Shown here: piece after piece, positions 35,851 through 47,323 of the stretch | How positions within the stretch are numbered: the stretch's first letter is position 1 | How the letters are laid out: the number at the start of each line of letters is the position of its first letter | Assembly: GCA_973895155.1 (NCBI GenBank) | Contig: OZ316899.1 | Coordinates: forward strand, 6,448,001-6,512,000 | Direction: 5' to 3' | Source of the DNA: Marsupella aquatica | Taxonomy: Eukaryota; Marchantiophyta | Length of the DNA: 64,000 bases | The notes under the pieces: generated by a model | The model's database searches: none | What the model was told of the DNA's origin: nothing | What the model saw: only the letters and a program-made list of their open reading frames with translations | Position numbers and translations under genes: made by a program

Positions 35851-38800
35851 ATGGCATGGAATGTTTCAGGACTTTCCATAGAAACAGCAATTGGAGGGGA
35901 ACCTTTGTTTGAGAATTTTGACATCTTGCTTTTCACGGAGACTTGGGAATATGAGGGAAATGCTCTACCTAGCATTAAAGGCTTTACTTGCATACAATCC
36001 ATCTTCAATGAGAAGAAGACCACACGGGGAAGAGGGTTTGGAGGCATTGCTGTCTACACCAAGAATCAACTTCAACACATCACCTCTATTGAACATGAAG
36101 ATCCCAGCAAGCAGTTCATGGTGGTGAGACTTCATACCAGAGGTACTCCATCATTTCTGATTGTCACCTACTTTGCTCCCCTTAATATGAATGTCTATAA
36201 GATGGGAATTGCTGATGCACATTATCCATTTCATAGGTTAATCCAAGTCATTCATGATATATCACCACTAGGGGAGACATGGATAGTGGAGGACTTTAAT
36301 GCCAGGGTATCTAATGAACAATTTACTGAAAGTGAGGACTTAGGAACTTTACCTTGGTCATCATGTAGTGAAGAGATACCTTGGGTGAGAGAGGCTCTTG
36401 ACACCAGAACAAATGACATGACACGTCACTTTTTGCATTTGGGAGCTTCTTGTAATCTAAGAATATTGAATGGGCTTGAGAGATTTCCCCAATCATCTGG
36501 TTACACTTTTAGATCTAAACAAGGATGTAGTACCATTGATTACCTTCTTGCCTCACCTACCTCTGCCACTAGAGTGGTTGACTTTCAAATACTTGATCAA
36601 CAACCAGAGTCTTCACACTTGCCTTTGTTGTTCCATCTTGACCTGACCACAATCCCAAACAAAGTGCATAGAAAGCCAGTACCCAAACCTCTGTTTCTAG
36701 ACCCTGATAGAGAAGTCATCTTCAAAGCCAACTTTGAACATCTTCTCCATACCCTGGATGATCAGATTGAGCTCTCAGAAGTCATAGCACAAGCAGCAGC
36801 CTCTACTTTCTCCACCAAACCCCCTAGAAAGCAAAACATGAAGGCTTGGTTTGACGAGGATTGTGCTAGAGCAAGGATGCAAGCAAGATCACATTCAGGG
36901 GAAAAGAGACTTTTGGCATTCACTATGTACAAGAACTTCATCAAACACAAGAAGAGGTGCTTCTTGAAGAGTCATCAACAATCACTATGTGAGGAGTTCA
37001 TCAAACATCCAAAACATTTTTGGGAGAGAATGCAATCAGGCAAGACTACTCCCCCCTTGGATCACCAGGACCTGGTAACCTATGTCACATCCTTGTATTT
37101 CTTTCCAGATGCTAGTGGCATGCCTTTGCCCCTTGGGGACACCATTCAGTTTACAGAGAGGGAGGTGAAGGTGCATCTTTCCCACATGCAACATGGGAAA
37201 GCTAAAGATCTGTTGGGCCTGAACTTGGAGCTTCTTTTGTGGGGAGGACCCTCTTTACTAACAAACTTGGTGCATGAGCTGAATCAAGCAATGGCTTTAG
37301 GTTTACCTAAAGCTTGGATGACCAGAAGAGTGGTGCCTATCTTCAAGGCAGGCAACAAGGACGATGTGCACAACTACAGAACCATCATGGTAGGCAATAC
37401 TTTTGCTAAAGTTTTGGGAGGACTACTTGAAGCCAAATTAAGCTCTTGGTTGGAGAGTGAGATGAAAAGGGCACCTTCACAAGCAGGTTTTAGGAGAGAA
37501 TTCAGCACTATGGATCACATTCTCTGCTTGAGGGTGTTGTGTGAAAAGGCCAAATCTCCACATAAACCATTATTTTGCTTGTTTGTGGACTTCTCCAAGG
37601 CCTTTGACAAAGTTTCTCGATCCAAGCTTTGGGATAGGATGGTGGAGTTGGAAGTGCCTGAAGAGCTCAGGTTGGCTGTTTCTAAATTGTACCAAGAAGT
37701 GCGCATCAAAATTTCAAAGGAAACCTCTGAAGAAATCTGGAGCACTCTTGGGGTGATCCAAGGTTGTCCTCTCTCACCAACTCTCTTTGGCATCTTCATT
37801 GATCAGCTACACAACATTTTGGAGGAGCATGGTGGAGTTGGCACTCAATTGGGTAGGTTTGTCCTCCAACTTCTTATATTTGCAGATGATGTGGTCCTAC
37901 TTGCTCATGCTCAAGAAGCTTTGCAAAGACATCTCAATGCCTTGGAGGAGTTTTGTCAAGCAACAGGGATGGTAGTCAACCTCAAGAAGACCAAGTGTTT
38001 GGGCATTGGCACACGACAAAATCCAGAGCTCTACTTCCAAGGGAATCTGGTGGAATTTGTGAGGACCTACAAATACCTTGGGGTGGAGTTCTCTCAAAAC
38101 TTGAGTTGGGCCTCATGTGTAAAATCTAGGGCTGCCAATGGGTACAGAGCTTTTTATGCATTCATGAACAAATGCAAAAGAGCTGGTCTACACACTTGGA
38201 GGTTAAGGAAACATCTCTTTGGAGCTTTGGTGAAACCAGTCATTCTTTATGGAGCACCAATTTGGGGAGCAGGTGTGTCTAAATCTGGGTGGCAACAGAT
38301 TGAGGGGCTGCAAAAGCTATTTCTTGAGATGGAGCTTGGGATCAAGTCACAAACCCCATATGCACTTACACTTGCAGAGGCAGGCTTGTTTCCTTTGGAG
38401 GTGGAGGCACTCTTCCACACACTCAAATACATCATGCGTGTAAGAGAGTTGGAGGAAAACAGATTTCCTTTTCATGCCTTGCGCTCATCTTCAGCTAAAG
38501 GGTGGTATGCAGATGTGTGCAGGTGGGCCCATGCTTGGGATTTTCCTGAACATGAATGGCCAACACACCCAACCAAGCTAAGAGCAAAACTTGAGCAAAA
38601 GGCTTTGCACAAACTTTGGCATGAACCTAGCCCACGGCAGCAATACTACATGAGAGATGTGAACCCCATGAAGAAATATTGAGAACAAGAATACTTATCT
38701 AGCACTATCTCAGTACAACTTAGACAACTTATTGCTCAGTATAGACTAAGCTCACACCACCTTGAAGTAGAACAAGGGAGATGGAAGGATATTGACAGGA

Positions 38801-39045
38801 AAAAGAGGGTTTGTCAACTATGTGATAGCTCTAGTATTGAGAATGAATATCATGTATTCATTGCTTGCAAGTTTTATGAGGGGGTTAGGATGGCATCTCA
38901 AATCTTGGTGAAAGATTTGTATGCATTGTTTGGTCTGCCCCCTCAGCAACTTGGAAGATATATCTTTGCGGTGGATAGGGAAAGGAGAATAGGTTTGGAA
39001 AATCTTTCAGGGCTCTCTAGGTCCATAGTTTCTTTGAGGACATAG
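35851..39045 (+). pseudogene. LINE ORF2: endonuclease and reverse transcriptase
   Basis: The ATG at 35851 starts MAWNVSGL, the usual beginning of an APE-type endonuclease. FTETW and DFNAR follow, but the final S-D-H motif reads SSHLPL, losing the Asp. The RT has GLPKAWMTRRVVPIFKAGN, FVDFSKAFDKVSR, QGCPLSPTLFGIF and FADDVVLLA (about residue 677), all intact. One TGA at 38680 interrupts the frame, which then runs on to TAG at 39043 with a CxxC...HxxxxC zinc motif (CQLCDS ... HVFIACKFY). About 1065 codons in total. The protein nicks target DNA and reverse-transcribes its RNA in place in the nucleus. It is the least decayed element here, but this copy looks inactive. Confidence 0.9.
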
Positions 39046-39152
39046 TTGTCCTCTTCTGAGCAATCTCTTTTGGTTGCTCTTTTCTTTGATTGCATTGTAC
39101 TTTACTTTTTGTGGCAGCTCCTTTGACTTTCATGGTCCCGGAGCTTATAATA

Positions 39153-39175
39153 CATTACCATTACCATTACCATTT
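39153..39175. repeat. Microsatellite tail of the LINE
   Basis: cattaccattaccattaccatt (unit ttacca, about 3.5 copies) follows the LINE 3' UTR and ends exactly where gypsy RT sequence starts. Short microsatellite tails rather than poly(A) are known in several LINE clades. Confidence 0.8.
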
Positions 39176-41729
39176 GGCCTAGTAAGAGTCCTGCACTATT
39201 GGTGTCCAAAAAGGATGATACTTTGAGATTGTGCGCAGATTATTAGGCCCTCAATAAGCAGACGATAAAGAACAAGTACGCATTACCTCATATGGATGAC
39301 CTCTTTGATTGCCTCTCCGGGACTAAGAAGTTCTCAAAGGTGGACTTGCGGTATGGGTATTACCAGATCCGCATGACTAAGGGAGACAAGTATAAGACTG
39401 CGATGCGCACAAGGTTCGGATCCTATGAATTTTTGGTTATGCCGTTTGGGTTGTGTAATGCAACTGCTATGTTCATGAAGATGATGAATATCATCTTTCA
39501 TGACTTGTTGGACCAAGGAGTGGTCATCTTTATTGACGGCATCCTAATCTACTCAAAAACTTTGGAGGAACATGAGCAGTTGCTCAGAGAAGTGTTCTCT
39601 CGCCTTCGTAAGGCTTGTCTCTTTGCTAAACCTAGCAAGTGCAAGTTTGCAATGAAGTAGATTCAGTTCCTCGGCCATACCTTTACCCCGGAGGGGATAA
39701 CGCCTAGTCAGGACAAGCTTAAGGAGATCAAAGAATGGGAGCGCCCGTCCAATGCAAGGCAGGTTAGAGCCTTCTTAGGATTTACGGGGTTTTATCGGAG
39801 ATACATGAAAGACTACGCAAGGATCGCAAGGCCCCTAAATGCGCTAACGTTGAAAAACAAAGTGTTTGTGATTTGGAAAAATGCAAGTGATTACGCCATT
39901 GGCAGGCGTCTTCACCAAGATGGGCGTCCTATGGCCTTTGAGTCATGTAAGTTGGAAAATCATTGGATCACACCGGAAAGAGAAATGTATGCAGTGATCT
40001 ACGCATTGAAGAAGTGGGAGATTTACCTTAAGAATGGTCCCAAAGTGGTAATACACATGGAGAGCTCGCCGACTGGGTACTTCAGTTCTAAGCCAAGGCT
40101 GAACCCCAAAGAAATGCGCTAGCAGATGTTCTTGGCGGACTTTGATTTCAAAGTCCGTCATGTTCCGGGGAAGACAAACATGGCAGCTAACGCATTATTT
40201 TTTAAGGACCGTCATCGTGTCAATCGGATCACGATGCTCAAATCCGAATGGACAAAGGTTCTGGCCGAGGCATAGGAGGATGACAGGTTAGCTAAGGAAT
40301 GGCAAAGCAATGGGGGTAGCCAAGGCAAGGTAAGGCACATTTCATTGGGGTTGGATACGACACATAATGTCCAGTTTTGGCGATACAAGGAGAGGCGTGT
40401 GTACATCCAAGAGTCTCTAAGGTTAGAGGTTCTGCAAAAGTACCACGACTCACCCTGGGGAGGGCATGGAGGACAAGCGGCTATGTATCGCAGCATGTTT
40501 CTCGTGTGCATGAAGCAATCAGTCCTTCGCCACGTGCAAAGTTGTTACTCGTGCCAAAAGAACCAACCGATCTATAGGGCAAAAGGAGGACTTTTGCAAC
40601 CCTTATCGGTAGACGCGGCTCCATGGAAGTCCATCTCCATGGACTTCATTGTTGGGTTACCTGAGTCCCACGGCAGTAACTTCATCTTAACAATTGTGGA
40701 TCATTTTTCCAAGATGACGTATTTCTTGCCAACTACAAAAATGGTTTCAGCACGAGAGGTTGCCGGTCTAGTGTTTGACAATGTCTTCCGACAATGGGGT
40801 TTGCTGTTGCATATCCTATCCAACCACGATACCAAGTTCACGGGCCATTTCTGGAAGGCATTGTTCCGGTTATCTGGAATGGACCTTACTAGGGGATCAG
40901 CGTATCATCATGAGACTGATGGCCAAATGGAACGGGTGAATGGTATCGTGGAGGACTACTTGCATCACTTTGTGACGGCCAATCAAAAGGATTGGGCAAA
41001 GCACTTAACAATGGTCGAGTTTAGATATAACTTGACCAAGCATTCGGCGATGGGGTTTGCGCCGTTTGTGTTGGCCACAGGGAGGATGCCAAGGGTGCCC
41101 TCCTGGTTCATAAATCCGACATCTTAGCGGACGGAAAGCAAGGTTCCTTCTACAAACAATTTTATTTGAGAGTGGCGCCTAGTTGTGGAAGCGGCTACCA
41201 AGGGTATGACCCTTGCCCAAAGTTGGTACAAGGAGCAAGGGGACAAACATCGACGCCAGGTAAGCTTTGAAATTGGGGAGAGCGTCTGGTTGAAGTTGAG
41301 ACTTGAGCAATACCGCGAGAACATAAGTAGGAAGCTGGCTCCTAGATATGCGGGGCCCTATTGCATCATACAATGGGCCCACAAGGATAATCCGGTTTTG
41401 GTGGTGTTGGAGACACCCAAGGAAATGGGCGTGGGCAAAAGCTACCATACCATGTTAGCCGGCTCAAGAAATTTGTCAAAGACCATCCCAACCGGGATCA
41501 AGTCTTGCGTCCGGACGCCATGCTGGTGGAGGACGTTGAGGAGTTTGAGGTGGAGGCAATTATGGACCACCGTTACAAACGCAAGTTGGGAAGGCAAATC
41601 TTAGAGTATTTGGCAAAACAAGCTGGCTATGATCAGACCGAGAGTACTTGGGGATCGGAAAAAAATTTGGGTAATGCCTTAGAGATCCTTGGAAGCTATT
41701 GTAAGCGAAGTAGCCTACCGCCATTGTGA
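39176..41729 (+). pseudogene. Chromovirus (Ty3/gypsy) pol: RT, RNase H, integrase, chromodomain
   Basis: RT starts in mid-domain (PALLVSKKDDTLRLCADY) and has [14 protein letters not shown] and [12 protein letters not shown], but the catalytic box reads FIDGIL, losing its second Asp. RNase H (39880-40190) lacks some of its middle. The integrase shows an HHCC zinc region (40440-40565), SMDFIVGLP (first Asp), SNHDTKF where S-D is usual (second Asp to Asn), and TDGQMERVNG (Glu). After a frameshift near 41450, FEVEAIMDHRYKRK ... EYLAKQAGY ... TW is a chromodomain, which guides chromoviruses to heterochromatin. In-frame stops include TAGs at about 39244, 39658, 40120 and 41125. The 5' part is missing: LINE sequence abuts it. 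Confidence 0.9.
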
Positions 41730-42162
41730 ACTGGTACAGGCAACTGCAACTACCTTTGTGAGTTGTATACTAGTTCCACTCCTCCCGGCCTCTTGAAAAT
41801 AAAGTTGGATTGTGTGGGCGCTATAGGTTGTTGGGCGGCCAATTGCTTTTTGCAAGTGGAAGTTGTTGGTGCCTGCCTCACATCTGTGGGCGGGCTGGTT
41901 AAAACCAAAGGGGAGTACCCCAAGGAGAGAACAATGGGTCCGACAAGTTTGGAGTTAGCTTCCCTGGTTAGATTGGCATCCTACTTGGACAAGTGGGATA
42001 GGTTGGAATTTCCTAAGTCTGGAAGGCGCATACCAACCTGGTTTGCATCAGCCTTATGGGCAAACCATTTGGTACCTCATAAAAATTTTAAGGCCTAAAG
42101 TGGTCTACGCGTGCTGGAACATTTACTTAGGTCACGCGGACGTGACCATTTTTAAGGGGGGG
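41730..42162 (+). other. Non-coding 3' region of the chromovirus, ending in a polypurine tract
   Basis: This is the spacer between the chromodomain stop and the LTR. It ends ttttaaggggggg (about 42150-42162), a polypurine tract directly before TGCAAGTCGCGG, the LTR start. Open stretches within it (41763-42098 and 42043-42333) have no recognisable domain. Confidence 0.5.
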
Positions 42163-43981
42163 TGCAAGTCGCGGAACTTGACTATCTTAACAATTAGCTC
42201 CGGCGTTGCTGACTCCAATGTCAAGCTCCCTTATGGTCTGGACCCGGATAGGCCATCCGGGGAGAACTTAGCATACGGGGACTTGTGGGCAATGGGAAAT
42301 GGCACTGGCGAAGGCAAGGCGCCAAGCTGGTGACACATACTAAGGACTTAGGCTAGCTGAGAGCTGGTTGGGTCAAGGGGAAATGGGCCGGACTCAAGGT
42401 CGACCGCCCGGACCCCCGGACGGACTTTGAGTTCTAAGGGCTTGAGTGAGAGCTCCTCTTGGGCCCAAGGACAATGGAGTTGACGCCATGGGCAACGAAC
42501 GCTTGGGGCGCAAGTTATGGCCCGATCCGGGTTGGGCCGGTCGGGGGCCCTGAGCGGCTATGAGACCTGAGGGCCTAGGCATGAGCACCAGGTCGGCCCA
42601 ATCACAACGGGCTAAGGCACTCCGCTTGCGGACGCCTAACGAGAAAGAAATGGGCGTTGCCAGTTGATGGCGCGCCTAGTATGCGCGATAGGATCCGGGT
42701 TGGAGGCCAAATGTTTAGGGACCAAAGCTGGTCCGGGGGTGGCAGGTCTCCAGAAGCATATATGAGGGGAGTGGTGTCTCCCTGGGGGCCAAGGGCGACC
42801 CGAAGTCGTGAGCCGCGGCCGGCCGTGACAACTAAGGGAAAGCGCCAAACGGGAACGACGATATTTTCCCAACGGGAAGTCGGTTGGAGGACTTATTGGG
42901 TGCATTGGAAATCTCTCAAGGAGGGCTACGTCCTCCTGATCTCAGCTGGATCTGGGGTGCCATGGGTTCTCAAGGTTTGTAGGTGTTAGCTTGCCCGCTT
43001 GCCAAATTCTGCCGAAACAGCAGCCAAGCCGCGTTCAATCTCCCAAGAGAGCTTGCGTTGGGGAGGCAAGGCCAAGTAGGCATGGAGGTTGAGTTCCAAG
43101 GGTGCTTGGCCCCTAGACCATCAGTGGGGCGAGAACCGGGAGTTGGTTGCTAGAGTCGGGGCCATTTGGTCCCTACGTGTTGGGACAAGCTTGAGACAAA
43201 CTTTAGGACAAGCTACGCTATTTCTCGGGGTCCTCACTTCTTTTCTTCCGACCCATCACACGCAAATAAGTATAGGGTTTTTTTATTGGATTTAGTGAAA
43301 TACTTTTAAATTTTTGTTGAAGAACATTAGGGTTATTTTTATCCAATTTTGAGAATTATAAGAATCATAGGTTTTTTTAAAATCAAATTTGGGAATATTC
43401 TTGGAATATTCCATTAAGTGAAGGGTAAAAAATACTCAAAAAAACTTTATTGACTTAAGTTTTAGGGTGTTTATTCCCCTAAAACTTCGCGCGTGATATG
43501 GGACACCCCTTGGATTGAGGCCCCCGAGCGCTATTTGGGCCATGAGCATGTCCTGGGGTCAGGGCGGTCAGTTGGTGATGGATAAATAGAAGGGGGAACC
43601 CGGGCCGCGCCCAAGGAAGGAGTTGTTTTGGATGAACAGTGGGCGTGGGTTCTGGTTCCGGCTTATGGCATCGGGAGGACCTATCGCTGACCTATTTTAC
43701 CAATGTCTATTGAGCTTGAGTTAGGATGCTAAACTTGGTGAGTTCTAGATCTTGAAGGGTTACTTATCGAAGTGCTTGGTTTCTTGTGCAGACAGTAAGG
43801 ACTGTTGAGTAGCGGTCGTGTTGGAGAGCAGGTGCGGCTTCGTATGGGAGGGGCCGCTGGTGGTGCAAGGGGCACTAGGTTGCTTGCTCGAGGTATTCCA
43901 TGGAGGCGTTCAGGCACTAGGGGCACTTAGGCGTGGGTGCTGGGATTGGTGAGGGCACTGAATGGCAAGGTCCACCACTCG
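42163..43981 (+). mobile_element. 3' LTR of the chromovirus, carrying a 305-bp MITE
   Basis: It starts TG after the polypurine tract and is collinear with 6799-8290 throughout, apart from the insertion at 43224-43528. A TATA-like gcatatatgagggg lies at about 42755. Homology ends at ccaccactc (43981), and the next base belongs to copia sequence on the other strand. The true 3' end (CA) is not obvious, so that border may be off by a few bases. Confidence 0.8.
43224..43528. mobile_element. 305-bp MITE with 8-bp target duplication
   Basis: It is flanked by cgctattt at 43216-43223 and 43529-43536. The other LTR copy has one cgctattt at 7840-7847 and no insertion. Termini are ctcggggtcctc and, inverted, ctcgggggcctc (11 of 12 match). 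The interior is AT-rich and non-coding. The 8-bp duplication suggests hAT-type mobilisation, although the termini do not start with the common CA. Confidence 0.85.
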
Positions 43982-43984
43982 GAT

Positions 43985-45290
43985 GAAGTGAAAACGGATA
44001 TGTTTGTCCTAGCATGGAACACAGGGTTCTTAGCCAGATGCAAAGTAGTTTTTGACTATCACACAACAACACCGGTCTTTGAGGTGAAAGACCGAGGTCA
44101 CTCACCAATCTCCGTAGCTAGATCACTCAGCTCCTTGGTTGCCTCAGGCAACCATGTACTAAGCCTCAGTAGTAGACAACGCAACACACGATTGAGTTAC
44201 CGACTTCCAACTGATACAACCTCCATCCAACATAAACAAATTGCCCGTAGTAGGCTTTCTGTTATCCAAGTTACCAACATAATTTGAATCTACAAAACCT
44301 TCCAACTCTAATGTAGAGTTTGCTTTACCATCAAATATAATCCCACAATCTAAGGTACCTTTCAGATACCCCAAAACCCACTTCACTGCTTCCTAGTGAA
44401 GTTTACCAGGGTTTGCCATAAATTTGCTCAAAATGCTAACAGCATGGGTAATGTCAGGTCTAGTGCATGTCATTGCATACATCAAACTACCCACGGCACA
44501 ACATTATCATAGAGAACTTGTTTCATCACTAGTCTATCACTCTCACTAGAAGGGCAATCATTCTTTGAGAATTTGAAGTGGAAAGCCAATGGAGTACCAA
44601 CTAGTTTTGCATTCTCCATTCCATACTTGACAAGTACCTTTTCCAAATATTTCCTTTGAGACAACCATAATTGCCTTTGCTCCCTGTCATGATGAATCAT
44701 GGCCCTAGAATCTTCTTGGCCTGACCCAAGTCCTTCATTGAAAACTCTTTACTCAACATTGTTTTCAGATGGGCAACATCAGACTTATTCTTAGCCAGGA
44801 TCAACATGTCATCCACGTATAGTGCCAACACAATGTAAACAATGGGTGAGAAATTATCCACCTCCTTCATATAAATACAACAATCATGTTCACTCCGCAT
44901 GAACCCCTGAAACAACATGAAAGAATCAAAACGCTTATTTCACTATTTGGGACTCTGCTTCAATCCGTATAACGAGCGCAAGAGCTGACGCACCAAGTGT
45001 CTGGTCTTCTCATCAACAAAACCTAGAGGTTGAGTCATAAATCTCCACATCAAGCAATCCATTGCAGGAAAGCAGTAATTACATCAATTTGATCTAATTC
45101 CAGATCATAGAATGCCACAGTCGCAAGTAAACCACGGATAGTAATGATTTTGACAAATGATGAGAAAATATTTGTGTAGTCCAAGCCCTCCTTTTGGGTG
45201 TACCCTTTGGCCACAAGGCATGCCTTGTAAGTGTCATCTTGCTTCTTATTGTACAATCATCTACACGGAACCAATATCTTCCCGCAAGGC
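43985..45290 (-). pseudogene. Ty1/copia pol remnant: reverse transcriptase and RNase H
   Basis: Read on the minus strand from 45290: LYNKKQDDTYKACLVAKGYT, then QIDVITAFL, then ALYVDDMLILAKN (the YVDD catalytic box), MKDLGQAKKILG, QRKYLEKVLVKYGMENAK, EAVKWVLGYLKGTLD, FVDSNYVGNLDNRKPTTGNL and SWKSVTQSCVALSTTEA. A terminal RNase H stretch is out of frame at 44108-43985. Five open pieces lie in at least three frames, so there are several indels. Integrase and gag would lie above 45290 but are absent, and the 3' end stops at the chromovirus LTR. This is a clear copia relic, not a working element. Confidence 0.9.
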
Positions 45291-46250
45291 ATGTCAGTTA
45301 AGCATCAAGTTGAATTTTTCTTCAAAGAGTTACCGATCAGTATTAGAAGTTGCTGACAACTATCCCTGTGTATCTGTGCCCATCCCTGCAACAAACGCCA
45401 ACGGTTAGAAAAGTCCCCCCAGGTTTGCTTTTCAGTGGCCCAGCAGTCAACACTGGCCCTGATCCCAATTTGTTTTATTGTCTTGTAAGACCCTAAATCT
45501 ATGCCCAGAGAAACATGGTTGTGTGGTAGCTCACTTTAGTAGAAATTCATAGATCTTGGGTTCAAAAGTTGTGACTGACTGATCCCTTTATGTGGGGTTT
45601 TACAAATTTCTTTTTATTTTATTTTAGAAAAGACCCTAAATCTGCAGCCCAACAGTCTATTGAGGTCTTGTTGAGTATGTTAATATGCTTGTCGAAATAA
45701 CACAATAGGCTGCCTATTGGTTTGCTGTAGAGATTTGGCTGTCCAATTGAACCTATAGGCATTTCAAAATGACTAGACATAGTTTGCCAAGTGTTGCACA
45801 GGATGTTGGCAGCTCTTTTGAGACAACAATGGAGGTACACCATTTTATCATTATTAATTATCTCCTACTAAATGCGGGTGGATCTCAATTTGACAGTTTC
45901 ATGAGCCCTACAACCAGACCCTGAACAATGTCCTGCATGATAGTAATTTTCTCATTACTTGCCAGGGTGCAGGCAGTCTCAACACAAAGGCTTTCAGCTT
46001 CCCTGGGCTCAGTGGTCTGACCTCCTCACGGAATGACCTTTGTTTCTCTGTGGGCTGCCCAAACCAGAGGGCACTACAGGCTCCACCTCTGCAATCATTT
46101 GTGCTATTAATTTGAATAAAGAATTTCTTAGGAAGACAATGGTGGGAGCATCGAGAGTGATTCCTCAGGAAGTTAATCGTGGACGCACTCACGGCGAGAT
46201 TATGTAGATATAGTGGGTAGGAGTCTGGTAGAGGAGGCCGATCAGATTGA
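45291..46250. other. No gene seen
   Basis: Short ORFs on both strands (for example 45908-46312 minus) carry no domain pattern. The interval lies between the copia relic and a diverged tandem repeat. Confidence 0.35.
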
Positions 46251-46252
46251 GT

Positions 46253-46615
46253 ATGTACAGTGTATGGAAGCTTGTTTGGTAAGATATACACTGAATCGTG
46301 GTGTTTCAGCAACTCTGGAATTGTTCAGATGAGTAATGTTCCCTATCTAGCGTAATAGTTGGAGAGAATTTAAAAGCTAAACCCAGAGTTTTTACGCCCC
46401 TGTACGTATTGATAGCCGGACGTGGGCTATGTAGACGAATTGTATGGAACCTTGTTTGGTAGGGTGTACACTGAATCATGGTGATTCAGCACGTCAGGAA
46501 CTGTTCAGATGAGTAATTCCCTATTTATAGTAAGGGTTGGAGGGGATTTAAACGTTAAACCCATGCTTTCTACTCATCTACAGATTAGTAGCTACATCTG
46601 GGCTAGTCAAGTGTC
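46253..46615. repeat. Diverged tandem duplication of about 180 bp
   Basis: tgtatggaagcttgtttggtaagatatacactgaatc (about 46258) recurs as tgtatggaaccttgtttggtagggtgtacactgaatc (about 46440). Both copies continue through gttcagatgagtaat and a tttaaa-cg/gc-taaaccca block. They differ at many positions, so the duplication is old. It lies ~0.7 kb beyond the stop codon of the SUF4-like gene. Confidence 0.75.
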
Positions 46616-47323
46616 GCCTAGACTTGAAGGTGCATCTATGGTGGTGTATCACTATGGTTCTACCCACACATTGTTGGGTGTGGCCCGTGCTCTACTAGTG
46701 GGTTTTACTTGTTAATAGAAGGTGCCAGATCCGAAACCACAACTTGCATGATCACAAACAAAGTGAGTTTGAGACCTACACTTGGTCTTTTGCAGTTAGG
46801 GACTATCCAGAAAACGGATGTCATTCAAGGTTGTGCAACCCCACGACTGTCCAATTTGTTGGGACGCAATCTTCATTCTTGGTAAAATCGAGAAACAGAC
46901 TCTTACAGGTCCTTTTTTGGTGTTGTCAGCATGTGATGATCTAAGTTGCATATACATCACTTTCTCTGTCAATAAGGAAATACTTGAGAAAACCTAACTC
47001 AGTCTAAGCAAGAACAATTTCAAAGTCCCACAATCTAGCCAAATAGTTCAGAAAACCTTCTGATGCATGAATGGTATTAATTTCAGGATTTCGTCAATCA
47101 CTAGAAGGAAAGGAGTTGTGATATTGGACGGAAATTTTCACAAATGCGTACGTTATCTGCATTGTCAATAAATTACACTGACCACAATATCCATATGCAG
47201 TACAACTACTACTTTCCTCGTCTCACGATCCGCAGATAGCTCCCGGAGATCCACGCAAACCACCTGGAGGTGAACAGTATCGACATTCCTCCTCATCTGG
47301 AAGTCTGCCGGTATGAGAAACTC

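Noticed and set aside
43917-44108. 63-codon minus ORF as an independent gene
   Set aside because: Its CDSQKLL segment is the out-of-frame end of the copia RNase H, and its remainder lies in the chromovirus LTR.
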